Part shown: positions 1 to 9,027 of the stretch, in pieces
How positions within the stretch are numbered: the stretch's first letter is position 1
Layout: every line of letters starts with the position of its first letter
NCBI GenBank assembly: GCA_020466095.1
Contig: CM035806.1
Coordinates: forward strand, 60,047,048-60,111,047
DNA length: 64,000 bases
From: Chlorops oryzae
Lineage: Eukaryota > Arthropoda > Insecta > Diptera > Chloropidae
Direction: 5' to 3'
Notes under the pieces: generated by a model
Told to the model about the DNA's origin: nothing
What the model saw: the letters and a program-made list of their open reading frames with translations, nothing else
Database searches by the model: none
Made by a program: the position numbers and the translations under genes

Positions 1-205
1 TTATATTAAATATGATTGAATATCATTGTTTTTTCGATTGTCATTTAATTTTTCTCCTTTTTTAATTTTTTTCATGGGCAAAAACAAAAATGCGTGGGGG
101 GGAGGGGGGCGGGGGCAAATCCCCCTCTTTCCCCTATGGTTGCTACGGCACCGAGAAAAAAACAAAAACTACAATATGTGTTAAAAACTAGGTCAATCTT
201 GGCGG

Positions 206-275
206 CCCCCGTGGCTTAATTTGCTAAGATGTCAAATTTCAATGCGAGAAGCGCTGGGTTCAACTCCCAATTGGT
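206..275 (+). repeat. tRNA-like SINE head
   Basis: A stretch of about 70 bases has a pol III A-box-like segment (GTGGCTTAATTTGCT) and, about 40 bases on, a B-box-like segment (GGGTTCAACTCCC). This is the layout of a tRNA-derived SINE promoter. Acceptor-stem pairing is poor, so I do not call a functional tRNA. A truncated family A repeat follows directly. Confidence 0.45.
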
Positions 276-276
276 T

Positions 277-483
277 TTTATACCCGACACACTCTGTGTC
301 GAGGGTATATTGCGTTTGTGGGGTTGTGTGTAACACCCAGAAACAGTCGAGATAGACCATACAAAATTTATATAGAAATGATCAGCGTCACCAGGAGATT
401 CGATTTAGCCATGTCCGTCTGTCTGTCCGTCTGTTTGTATACAGTTTTCTTATCGAAGGAGTTGAGCTATCTTGATTGAAATT
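277..483 (-). repeat. Family A interspersed repeat, 3' end fragment
   Basis: This carries the terminal module of a repeat family seen several times in the window: a short palindrome around GACACACTCTGTGTC, a GT-rich stretch, and a simple-sequence block of CCGTCTGTCTGTCCGTCTG type followed by an AGTTGAGCTATCTTG motif. It matches, in reverse orientation, the right end of the long copy at 38927-39875. Confidence 0.7.
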
Positions 484-488
484 ATAAT

Positions 489-1143
489 TTATAATTCCTT
501 TTTTTAAAGCTCCGAGTTAACTCATTTTGATTTTAGCTTAGAATTTTTAAATCATTTTGCAGCCTTACAGCATGTCGTAATTACGTAATTTGGGCCGATA
601 GTGAGGACATGCTATTAGGATTGAAATCACAATTTCTAAAACAACCTATGTCCGCATTTGAAAAACCCTAATAGGCCTGCCACACGTAGATCGAAATTGC
701 TCAATTTCAGAACAAAATAGAAATTGCCTCAATTTCAACTGTCAAATTTGTTCTGAAATTGCTCAATTTCGATCTACGTGTGGCAGGCATATAATTGTAT
801 TTTTGAAATCTGGGAGTTATTTTCTTTCCCTAAGCAAAGAAACAGGAATTCGCAAAATGCGTCAACTATGTCCCCTCTATTGACATAAATAAATTATCCA
901 TTAAAAATCTGAGACATTTTTTTTGCCAATAGCCAAATATTTGCAAAACTTGTCCGAACATTTTTCAAAGCAAAAGGGAATTCTCAAAATTCGTTACCAC
1001 TTCCCATTAAAAGACATTGTTTTAGAAATTGTGATTTCAATCCTAAGGCTGGAAAATGTTTTCAAATTGATTTGATTTAAAAATTCTAAGCTAAAATCAA
1101 AATGAGTTAACTCGGGAGCTTTAAAGAAATGAATTATAAAATC
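489..1143. repeat. Foldback element with nested palindrome
   Basis: Arms 489-660 and 1005-1143 are inverted copies; both contain GAGTTAACTCATTTTGATTT and GGATTGAAATCACAATTTCT on opposite strands. A second, nearly perfect palindrome (675-788) lies inside. No protein is encoded. It looks like an old foldback element or MITE that received a younger one. Confidence 0.65.
675..788. mobile_element. Palindromic MITE, 42 bp perfect arms
   Basis: The left arm (675-716, starting GCCTGCCACACGTAGATC) and right arm (747-788) are perfect reverse complements separated by about 30 bases. The length and lack of coding capacity fit a young MITE. A target duplication is not clear. Confidence 0.7.
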
Positions 1144-1280
1144 GAATTCATAAATCATTTTTGACAGCTGAATGATGAATTCAAAGTTTTCATTCATAAT
1201 TCATTATATCGAATTTTTGAATGAAATCTTTAAAAGAAAATTCAAAAGGTTGAAATTTGAAAGTGATTTAATTCATTTAA

Positions 1281-1429
1281 GGCTGGGTGTCGCATACAGC
1301 TGAAACTGAAAACTGAAACTGAATTCCATACAACAGCGACAGAAAAAAAACTGTGACTGACTTGTTTCAGTCGCTGTTGTATGGAATTCAGTTTCAGTTT
1401 TCAGTTTCAGCTGTATGCGACACCCAGCC
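1281..1429. mobile_element. Palindromic MITE, 60 bp perfect arms
   Basis: The left arm 1281-1340 begins GGCTGGGTGTCGCATACAGC and is a perfect reverse complement of 1370-1429, with a 29-base loop. Perfect arms imply recent origin or gene conversion. It lies about 160 bases beyond the 3' end of the tektin coding region. Confidence 0.75.
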
Positions 1430-1490
1430 TTTACAGCTCTGCCAGGTCTGTACGAAAGTAATAAGTACACTCAGCTTTGAAATGAAGCTT

Positions 1491-1496
1491 TTTATT
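1491..1496 (-). promoter_or_regulatory. Possible polyadenylation signal of the tektin gene
   Basis: TTTATT on the plus strand reads AATAAA on the minus strand, about 95 bases downstream of the tektin stop codon. Position and sequence fit, but other AT-rich candidates lie nearby. Confidence 0.45.
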
Positions 1497-1591
1497 TGAG
1501 AATTTCCCCAAACATAAAATATATACGCAGACAAAAATGAACGTTCTAGCCAACTGCACGTATGGGTAACATAGAAATTTTACTTAATTTT

Positions 1592-4371
1592 TCAGTTCTT
1601 TGGAATCTCCTGTTCCATCTTAGTCAGCACAATATTACGATCGGTTTGCGGAGAAGATGAAGCATTTGCTTTTTGTCCATGCTCGCCACCCTTTAGACGT
1701 TGGCGCAGGTCCAACGTACGGATGTCAGTCATGAGAGCATGCTGCTTATTATCCAAGTCACTGTCAATGCGAAGAACATGCTCTTCGAGTAGATTGTAAT
1801 TGGTTTTCGCCTCATTGATCTTGTCAGTCAGACGACGGCGTATTTCAGTAAGCTTCTCAGCTTCGAGCAGCAGTTGGTCATGCGCCTCATCCAAGCATAA
1901 TTCCATTCCCGAACGCTGTGCACGATTTTCAAGGCGAGTCTCGGCTAATTTAAGTGAATCGGTCTTATCGCGCCAGGCCTGTTCCAAAGTTTTTATCTCA
2001 CAGACCGCTTTCTCCATTTCCTCACGGAGCTTAATTAGGAGCGACAGTTGAAATAAAATAAAAAATATTGATCGGGAAAGCCCCTGCAAGAAACAAACCT
2101 TCAATTTCTGCCACTCCAGTTCATTTCGTGCACGCTGAGTTTCGAAAATTCGCTTTCTTATCGCATGCTCGGCCCGATCTTGTTGTGTGAGTAGCATATT
2201 CCGTGCCTTCTCGCGACACACGAAGAGGGCTTCGCGTATAGCATAAGTGTCGGCTAATTCATTCTCAGCCATTTGCTTCATGTTCATTGTATGTTCCTTC
2301 CATGCTTCATAGGTGCAGCAGCTGCAAAAAATATATATTTTTTTTTTTTTTTGTCAATTAAGAAAACTTCGATTGTCTGGGGGATTTTGAATAAATGTCT
2401 TACTTTTTCGGATTACGTCGAGGATTCGGCTTGTACGTGATATTGGATGAGAATTTGTCCAAAGCCAGCTGTGCTGCATCCAACTCAGCTGCTCCGACTT
2501 TATTACTCAACTCGAGGCCGATGTGGAATTTAACTTCCTCCAGACGATTTAGTTTCTCCCAGGCCTTCTGACACTGTTCCATTAATAAGCGTTGATTGTT
2601 CTCCACAACAGCCAGTTCATTCTTAATCTCCGTGTCGGCATCATCGTATGTTAAGTCAGAACCGATTCGGCCATCACGCATCGTTAGGCACTCGGAAATG
2701 ACAGAGATTGGAACTTGCATCGCTTCCAGCTCACGTTCCGTGTTTACTTTCTCCTCTTCGAGTAATTTCATTTCCCGTATAATTCGCTTAAAAGTTATTT
2801 CGATCGATTCATGCCATTGATTCAGTTCAGATATGCTACGAAATTTTGTTTCGAATAATTTTTATGTTCACGTGCGTTCGTAAATAATTTGATTTAAACG
2901 CGACTCGCTTATTGACGCCCAAGGAAAGAATGTATGAATTAGTCCAGAGCTGCCTTACTTCAACGAAGCACCGTCATAACACTACATAGTCATACGAACA
3001 CTACACACTGCCATACAATATAAAATCGAATCAATTGCTGGCCTTAAAACTATATCATTAGGGATTATTCTTTTCATAATTATGTTACACCGAATGTTGC
3101 AAGTTAGAAACTCGGTAGCCCAGTCCCAAATCCAGTCAATTTGGAACAAATTTTCTTTGAAAATGAACAATCCGAAATGGCAGTCATTTCCACATTATCA
3201 TCGTAGAACTAGGTGACTGAAGGCTTTTCAGGAAATTGGCAAGCGCAGTGTTTTCGCAAAAGATAAACATTACAGTCCGTTTGGTTTGGTCAATTATTTT
3301 CAACTCGCTGCAACCTTTTTCGCTTATACCTGGGCCAAAATTCTTTTTAATGCCTAAATTTCTGTCTGTCAACGAAAATCAGTGTTCGTAAAAGAGCAAA
3401 TCAAATAAATAACAAATAAATTTTACCTAAAAATTTATGAATAACGAAATAAAATACTCTAGTCCAATTGGAAAAAATCGAATATTACCAAACTTCCATC
3501 TTGTTTACTCGCAAATTACAGTAACATTGTTGTCTTGTTTGGCAAGACAAGACAAGATAAGACAACAATGTTACCGTAATTTGCGAAGGAAAAAAATTAA
3601 GTTTTGTTAATCATTGCTTTTTTTCAATTCGACTAGAGTATTTTATTTCGTTATTCATACATTTTTTGTTAAAATTAATTTTTTATTAATTTGGTTTGCT
3701 CCTTCAGAAAAACTGATTTTCATTGACAGGGACAGAATTTTGGCCCACCTATTTGCTCATGCAGAAGAACTTCATTGAATAAATACCATCGAATTTATTT
3801 TCGAACTTCTCTTAGAACGATTTGACAATTGAGCATGGATTTCACTATAAAAACTTCGAAATTCAAAATGGCGGATCGAACGTGGCAATATTGCAAATGG
3901 TTAATGGAAACAAAACGCAATGAGAAAGTCCTAGAATCCTCAATCAGAAGGGCCTGAAGTTTGTTGGTGTGACCACCCTAATAAAAGCCATTTTCTTCGC
4001 CCAATCGAAAAGGTATACTCTGATTTAAATGCAGGATAAATTCTAAAGTCCTGGAGACAAAAAGATTGGCGAGTTATCGAAAAAAAAACCGTTTTCCTAT
4101 TAACTCAGCAAAAACAGGTTGAGTAACTTCCTAAAAACTGAATTCCGAATCTTACTCACCGGTCAGAAAGTGCTTCATTTGTTTCATAATTTGTCCAATC
4201 GCTTTCAATGCGCGTCTCATTACGCAGCAAACGTGAACTATGGCGGATTTGAAAGGCATCCGAGCGGCGCGCATCAGCAACATTGCGCAGTGTGTTTACG
4301 CGTGTCACCCAATCGGACAAGGCCAACCGTTGCGCCGGCTTCTCCATCGTAATAACCGAATTGAATGCCAT
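1592..4371 (-). CDS. Tektin, tektin-2-like, four exons, 434 aa
   Basis: Tektins are coiled-coil proteins that form filaments inside axonemal doublet microtubules of cilia and sperm tails. Exons on the minus strand are 4371-4160, 2835-2404, 2321-2099 and 2029-1592; all three introns are GT-AG and the joined frame is 1305 bases. Family landmarks run in order: an N-terminal QIRHSSRLLRNET block, an ECLTMRDGR block, an ENNQRLL coiled segment, an AIRKRIFETQRARNELEWQ block, and near the C terminus RSGMELCLD in place of the family signature RPNVELCRD. By memory, order and spacing fit mammalian tektin-2 (about 430 aa) best; this is probably the fly Tektin-C type, but I did not verify that. The start MAFNSV was chosen because it is the last ATG before the conserved region; an upstream in-frame ATG at 4419 would add 16 hydrophobic residues. 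Intron 3 (69 bases) happens to be open, so a naive reading would retain it. Confidence 0.93.
3331..3747. mobile_element. Foldback element in tektin intron 1
   Basis: The ends are inverted copies starting TGGGCCAAAATTCT; similarity continues inward for more than 100 bases per arm (AATAACGAAATAAAATACTC on both strands). A tight hairpin with GACAAGACAAGATAAGACAA-type sequence sits in the centre (3511-3584). It is non-coding and lies entirely in the 1.3 kb first intron, explaining about a third of its length. Confidence 0.75.
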
Positions 4372-4687
4372 TTTAGTAAATTTTCCTATCAAAAATGTCA
4401 AATAAAAAAATATATACAATTATACTGAGTTCTCTTGCAGGACGATTTGATAGGATCTCCTGTGAATGGAAATTTAAGCTTTAAAAAAATTAATGGAAAA
4501 TTTTTTTTCTCTGGTTCAAATTGATTCAAAAAAGTTCCCAAGAAAATATCTTTTCGTTTTTGATTTTCTAAATTCGAAAAAAGTAAAGAATACTATGTTT
4601 TAATATCCTTTCATATCCTTTCGTTTTATTCGAAAGGCTAGCTCGATAATTTCTTTTTAAAGTGAAAATCGGCTTAGGTTCTTTGCT

Positions 4688-4756
4688 GCTCTGAGAAAAA
4701 AAGCAGTGAAACCAACAACTTTAACCAATAAAAGTTGTTGGTTTTTTTCTCTGAGC
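4688..4756. repeat. Hairpin repeat with GCTCTGAGAAAAAA ends
   Basis: Inverted ends GCTCTGAGAAAAA and TTTTTCTCTGAGC enclose a second inverted pair (ACCAACAACTTT / AAAGTTGTTGGT). The ends resemble CACTGAGAAAAA-type MITE ends seen at 22556-22620 and 54850-54902. Confidence 0.55.
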
Positions 4757-4857
4757 ACTTTTTGAAAATGGTTTTAACCCCTTTTGCCACAAAAAGGCAT
4801 GTAAATATGTATGTTTAAGTTTTGTCGGAAAATCCGTTTGATCATTTTTCGCTGTTT

Positions 4858-4935
4858 TTATACCTGACACAATCTGGGTATATTGCGTTTATGTGGTTGT
4901 GTGTAACACCTCCCTTCAGGACGTGTCGGGCAAAT
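4858..4935 (-). repeat. Decayed family A end
   Basis: The segment keeps TATACCTGACACAATCT, GGTATATTGCGTTTATGTGG and TGTGTAACACC, a degraded version of the family A terminus. Confidence 0.5.
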
Positions 4936-5127
4936 TTCCTAAAAGCTACTAGTGCTTTCACCAGATTCTAAAGAACAAGTGCAAATGGAGGTAGATTTCC
5001 ATATAAAGCATATACTTAGCAGCAAAAAAGTATATGAATTCCGTATTCATTCCATAGTTTAAAAAGACAGACCAGTTTTTTTGCACTTACATTGATATAA
5101 TCAATCTAGCAAGCTTAATTCATATCT

Positions 5128-5290
5128 GGCGATGGCATAGTTGAAGTGTGCTAGCTTTGTAATCTGGGAGGTCCGAGTTCGAACCCTTTCACAGGCAAAA
5201 GAATACGTATGTGGAAAAATGGAGAATAAAACAGGTCATTAAATTTCAAGGGAAAAGTACGGGGAACGGAAAATAAGTTGCCAACCAATA
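5128..5290 (+). repeat. tRNA-derived SINE-like repeat
   Basis: The head has an A-box-like GATGGCATAGTTGAAGTG and a good B box, GAGTTCGAACCC, spaced as in a tRNA. The following body (CACAGGCAAAAGAATACG ... AAATAAGTTGCCAACC) resembles the body after the tRNA-like head at 14899, so the two appear to be one family. It abuts the left end of the long inverted-repeat element at 5290. Confidence 0.6.
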
Positions 5291-5812
5291 ACACTGTGCT
5301 ACAAAAAAAAAAATCGAAATCACTTTTTGAGCGACCTAGCATACGTTGTAGGTCTTGATGAGTACATCATGAAAATGTGTTTCAAAATTGTCTAACACCC
5401 CCAAATTTTCAAGTTATTGTTTAAAAACCGTTTTTCCCGTACTCTGCGCACTTAAACGATTGTCACTCCGTCAATTTTTGACCGATTTTCAATTGCTATA
5501 CAGTTTTGGAAACTAGAAACATTGAGCTTTCGAAACATATACAATTATCTATACTTCCTACAAAAAAAGTTGGATATTTATGAAAGTTATCTAAAATTTA
5601 CCCATTTTTTTCACGTTGTTTACAGTTTGACGTATATTTTATGTAACAAATCTTAAAAAACATTCAGTTTCTTACAGTTATTATCAAAGTACATTGTATC
5701 TCGAGTAAAATATGCTATCGCTTATCAAAATCGGTTGAAAAATGTTCAAGTTACAACGTTTTTTGTAAACATGAAAATTTGACTCTCATCATGATATCGA
5801 TGTCGTGCCATG

Positions 5813-6004
5813 TCAGGATTGTGGTGCATCCTTGACATCGAAGTTACCGGAACGGAATCGACGAAACCAAAATTGCGCATGATTGGCTGTTACAGTATCA
5901 GGTCCATAAACGCTATTCACATTTTCAGCCGCCTGGCTTGCGTTTTCTCCCTTATCGAAGAAAAACTGTAAAATGTAGCGAATTTTCTCTTTGCTGATGT
6001 CCAT
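5813..6004 (-). pseudogene. Mariner transposase N-terminal (HTH) fragment
   Basis: The frame starting MDISKEKIRYILQFFF and running to FWFRRFRSGNFDVKDAP matches the helix-turn-helix DNA-binding half of mariner-type transposases (WFxxFRxG before the linker). It ends at a stop after about 64 residues from this ATG, where the 500 bp arm begins. The catalytic DD34D domain is missing, so the fragment cannot transpose. An upstream in-frame ATG at 6040 exists, but family alignment favours 6004. Confidence 0.75.
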
Positions 6005-6429
6005 CTTTGACAAGCTCTCAAACAAAACTGAATCAATCAATCAAAAAAAGTGTCAAAAAAGCTTTTTTAGTAGGAACTGTCATCTTTCTAATGCCCCCTA
6101 GCGGAACACGATCGGACTTATACAACGCGAGATGCAGATAAATAACGCCATCTATTGGAAAAATAATGGATTTCTTTTTACTACACCTAATATATGCATA
6201 TTAGGGTGATGACTTTTAGTGTTTTTTTCTCCAAAAAAATTTCCTGTATTATAGTACGATGAACTTTTATTAAAGATGCCATAAAACATTAATTTTAAGG
6301 TTATTTGATAAAAAAAAAGGAACGCACCAAGTCATTTGAAAAATTTAATTTTTTATTTTTTTCCAAATTTTTGAAGTTACTGTAAGCAGAGTCGCTCCTA
6401 GAGGGGTCAAATGTAACGCCAACTCCAAT

Positions 6430-6835
6430 TATTTTTTTATTCCCAACAATTTCTCCAAACCAACCTTCCCCCTATCTCCACTCCTTAAGGGGGCTCCCAT
6501 ACAAAAGTAATTTTTTTATGAATTTTTCCCCACTGTCCTAACTAGCCCCAGAGTCAAATGTTTGACCGACCCCCCATTAACTTTGTCTCCCTAACATTTT
6601 TTCCCAACATACTGACCCCCTATCTCCCCTCCTTAGGGGGTCACCCATACAAAATTACCTTAATTTTATCACAATTTCATACAAAATGGCTGTCACTACA
6701 GTCAAACCCTTCCTAGGGGGATGATATATATCACCGACCCCCATTATTTTTTTATCCCAAACATTTTCTTCAAACATACCTACCCTCTCTCTCCCCTCCT
6801 TAGGGGGGTCCCCATACAAAAACTGGCTTAAATTA
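6430..6835 (+). repeat. Three diverged 150-170 bp tandem units
   Basis: The motif CCCCCTATCTCC-CTCCTTAGGGGG followed by CCCATACAAAA occurs at about 6468, 6616 and 6783. Each is preceded by a CCCCATTATTTTTTTAT and CCCAACATTTT-like stretch. Copies are imperfect; no frame is preserved. Confidence 0.65.
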
Positions 6836-7960
6836 AAGAAAAATGCCCCACGAACTTCAATCTATAATATAGATGCCGTAGGAACAAGAACGAGCATGTT
6901 CAGTATGCATATTCGAAAAATTTACAAAATTACCTTTTAAACGAGCCTAATATGAAGAATATTGGATTCGTTTTTGGTATGTTTTAATAATATGTTATAA
7001 TTATTATGTTTTTTTTAAACTGAATTTTGGGTTCCATCCCCTAACTGGCCAAAAAATGACCCTAGTAGGAAAAAAAAAATGTTCGAGTCAAATGCCGCAA
7101 ACCTCAATCTATGACGAGTTTTTGGAGACTATAACCATTAAAATCGGTAAGTGGTTTCTATTCATAAAATTAATTCAAAACAAATATTTTTTGAAACGCA
7201 TTATTCACTGTTTTCACGTTCCTTTCTTGAGTCTTTGCATGCATACAAACGAAAAGCGACATGAAAAGACTTAAGACATGATGAGAGTCAAATTTTCATG
7301 TTTACAAAAAACGTTGTAACTTGAACATTTTTCAACCGATTTTGATAAGCGATAGCATATTTTACTCAAGATACAATGTACTTTGATAATAACTGTAGGA
7401 AACTGAAGGTTTTTTAGGATTTGTTACATAAAAAATACGTCAAACTGTAAACAACGTGAAAAAAAATGGGTAAATTTTAGATAACTTTCATAAATATCCA
7501 ACTTTTTTTGCAGGAAGTATAGATAATTGTATATGTTTCGAAAGCTCAATGTTTCTTGCTTCCAAAACTGTATAGCAATTGAAAATCGGTCAAAAATTGA
7601 CGGAGTGACAATCGTTTAAGTGCGCGGAGTACGGGAAAAACGGTTTTTAAACAATAACTTGAAAATTTGGGGGTGTTAGACAATTTTGAAACACATTTTC
7701 ATGATGTACTCATCAAGACCTACAACTTACACTAGGTCACTTGAAAAGTGAAAAATCACTGTAGCACTGTGTAATAAATGGAATAAAGTTGCTGTCATCG
7801 CGCCTTCCAAAACGTCACGCACCAAGCTGTTTAAAAAATTCCTTGTAGAGAATTTTTTTAAGCATAAAAAGTTTGGTAAAATCTTTTACTTCTCAGTTTA
7901 TTAAATAATGAAAATATTAAATTATCTACTTTTCCAACACAAAACAAAAAAAAAAAACAC

Positions 7961-8064
7961 GCTCGCTGGAGCAGGGATCGAACCTGCCGACCTGATTTTT
8001 TACAAGAATTCATATAAAAATTAAGACAACAATCTTAACTTTTCGGTGTAGTGTTAAACTATAC
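7961..8064 (-). repeat. tRNA-like sequence with B box
   Basis: Read on the minus strand, an A-box-like TATAGTTTAACACTACACC is followed about 65 bases later by CGGCAGGTTCGATCCCTGC, a near-perfect B box/T arm. The interval is longer than in a tRNA. It is better read as a diverged SINE promoter. Confidence 0.4.
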
Positions 8065-8261
8065 CAAATATATCCAATCGGTTCCCTCAGCACCAGAACA
8101 GCTATAGTTTAAAAGTGAACTGGTGGTTTCCCGCCCTCACGCAATGTTAATTTTCTATATTGCAATGCATTGGCAGGGGTATAAAAAAGAACTAGGACTG
8201 GTGAAATTTGCACTAGAAAAACGTTAGAGATGAACTACTCGAATGTCCTGAAGGGCTAGAA

Positions 8262-8925
8262 CCCGTCGAGATAGACCATACGAAATGTATATGGAAATGA
8301 TCAGCGCCACGAGAAGACTCGATTTAGATATGTCTGTCCACGTCTATCTGTCCGTCCGTCTGTCTGTATACAGTTTTCTTATGGAAGGAGTTGAGCTATC
8401 TTTTGGGTATGCGTGCTTGGGTCTGTTATAAAAATAACAAAAACTGCTCTAAAACCGGAGTTCAAGACATTTTGATCAAATTTGGCATTTGACCCAATTT
8501 AAAGCCAATTAATGTGATTTCCTAAAATTTGAAAAGTGGGCGGCGGAAGGGCGTTTTTCGAAAATATTTTCCTACGCCTGAAATTCAAATGGGACTTAAA
8601 CGAAAGTTGGCATGTATGATTCCTTTGTAGCCATAAACATCCTCTTCAAAGATGGTCTTGATCGATGTATTTCTAAGGGTACCTCCAGCACTAGGGTCTG
8701 TTACAAAAATTCCAAAACTGCTTCAAAATCTGAATTTTTCGCAATATTTCAATGAAACTTAGAATTTGACCGTATATTTAGGCCCCCGATTAGAATTGCA
8801 AAAAAAAAAAATTGGAAAAGTCGGCGTGTCAAAGGGGTGGTTTTCATAAAGAAATTTAACAAAAATGGGTATATGGGGCCGCTAATGGCCTTAAAAATCT
8901 CTAGAATATTCATTCTCAATTGTCC
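8262..8925 (-). repeat. Family A interspersed repeat, long copy
   Basis: The segment reads in reverse orientation relative to 38927-39875. It has the GTCGAGATAGACCATA block, CCGTCCGTCTGTCTG simple sequence, GAGTTGAGCTATCTT, several AAAAACTGCT / GGTCTGTTA units and the GGGGCCGCTAATGGCCTTAA end. Both extreme termini are missing. Confidence 0.65.
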
Positions 8926-9027
8926 TGTTTTTTTTTTGCGTTTATTTTAAAATTATTTAAACATGTGTGTCGTGTGTCTTTGTCGGGTATTTAATTGGCA
9001 GTATCGCCCGAATACAACACCCATACT

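Larger units (their letters stand above)
5290..7773. mobile_element. Composite element with ~500 bp terminal inverted repeats
   Basis: Segment 5290-5797 and segment 7268-7773 are long, nearly identical inverted copies; the ends read ACACTGTGCTAC and GTAGCACTGTGT. The 1.47 kb between them holds a mariner-like N-terminal fragment on the minus strand (5813-6004), about three 150-170 bp tandem units (6430-6835) and AT-rich filler. No intact transposase is present, so it is non-autonomous or a foldback structure built around a mariner remnant. Confidence 0.7.

Noticed and set aside
1800..2051. Plus-strand serine-rich frame
   Set aside because: Antisense shadow of the tektin coding exon.
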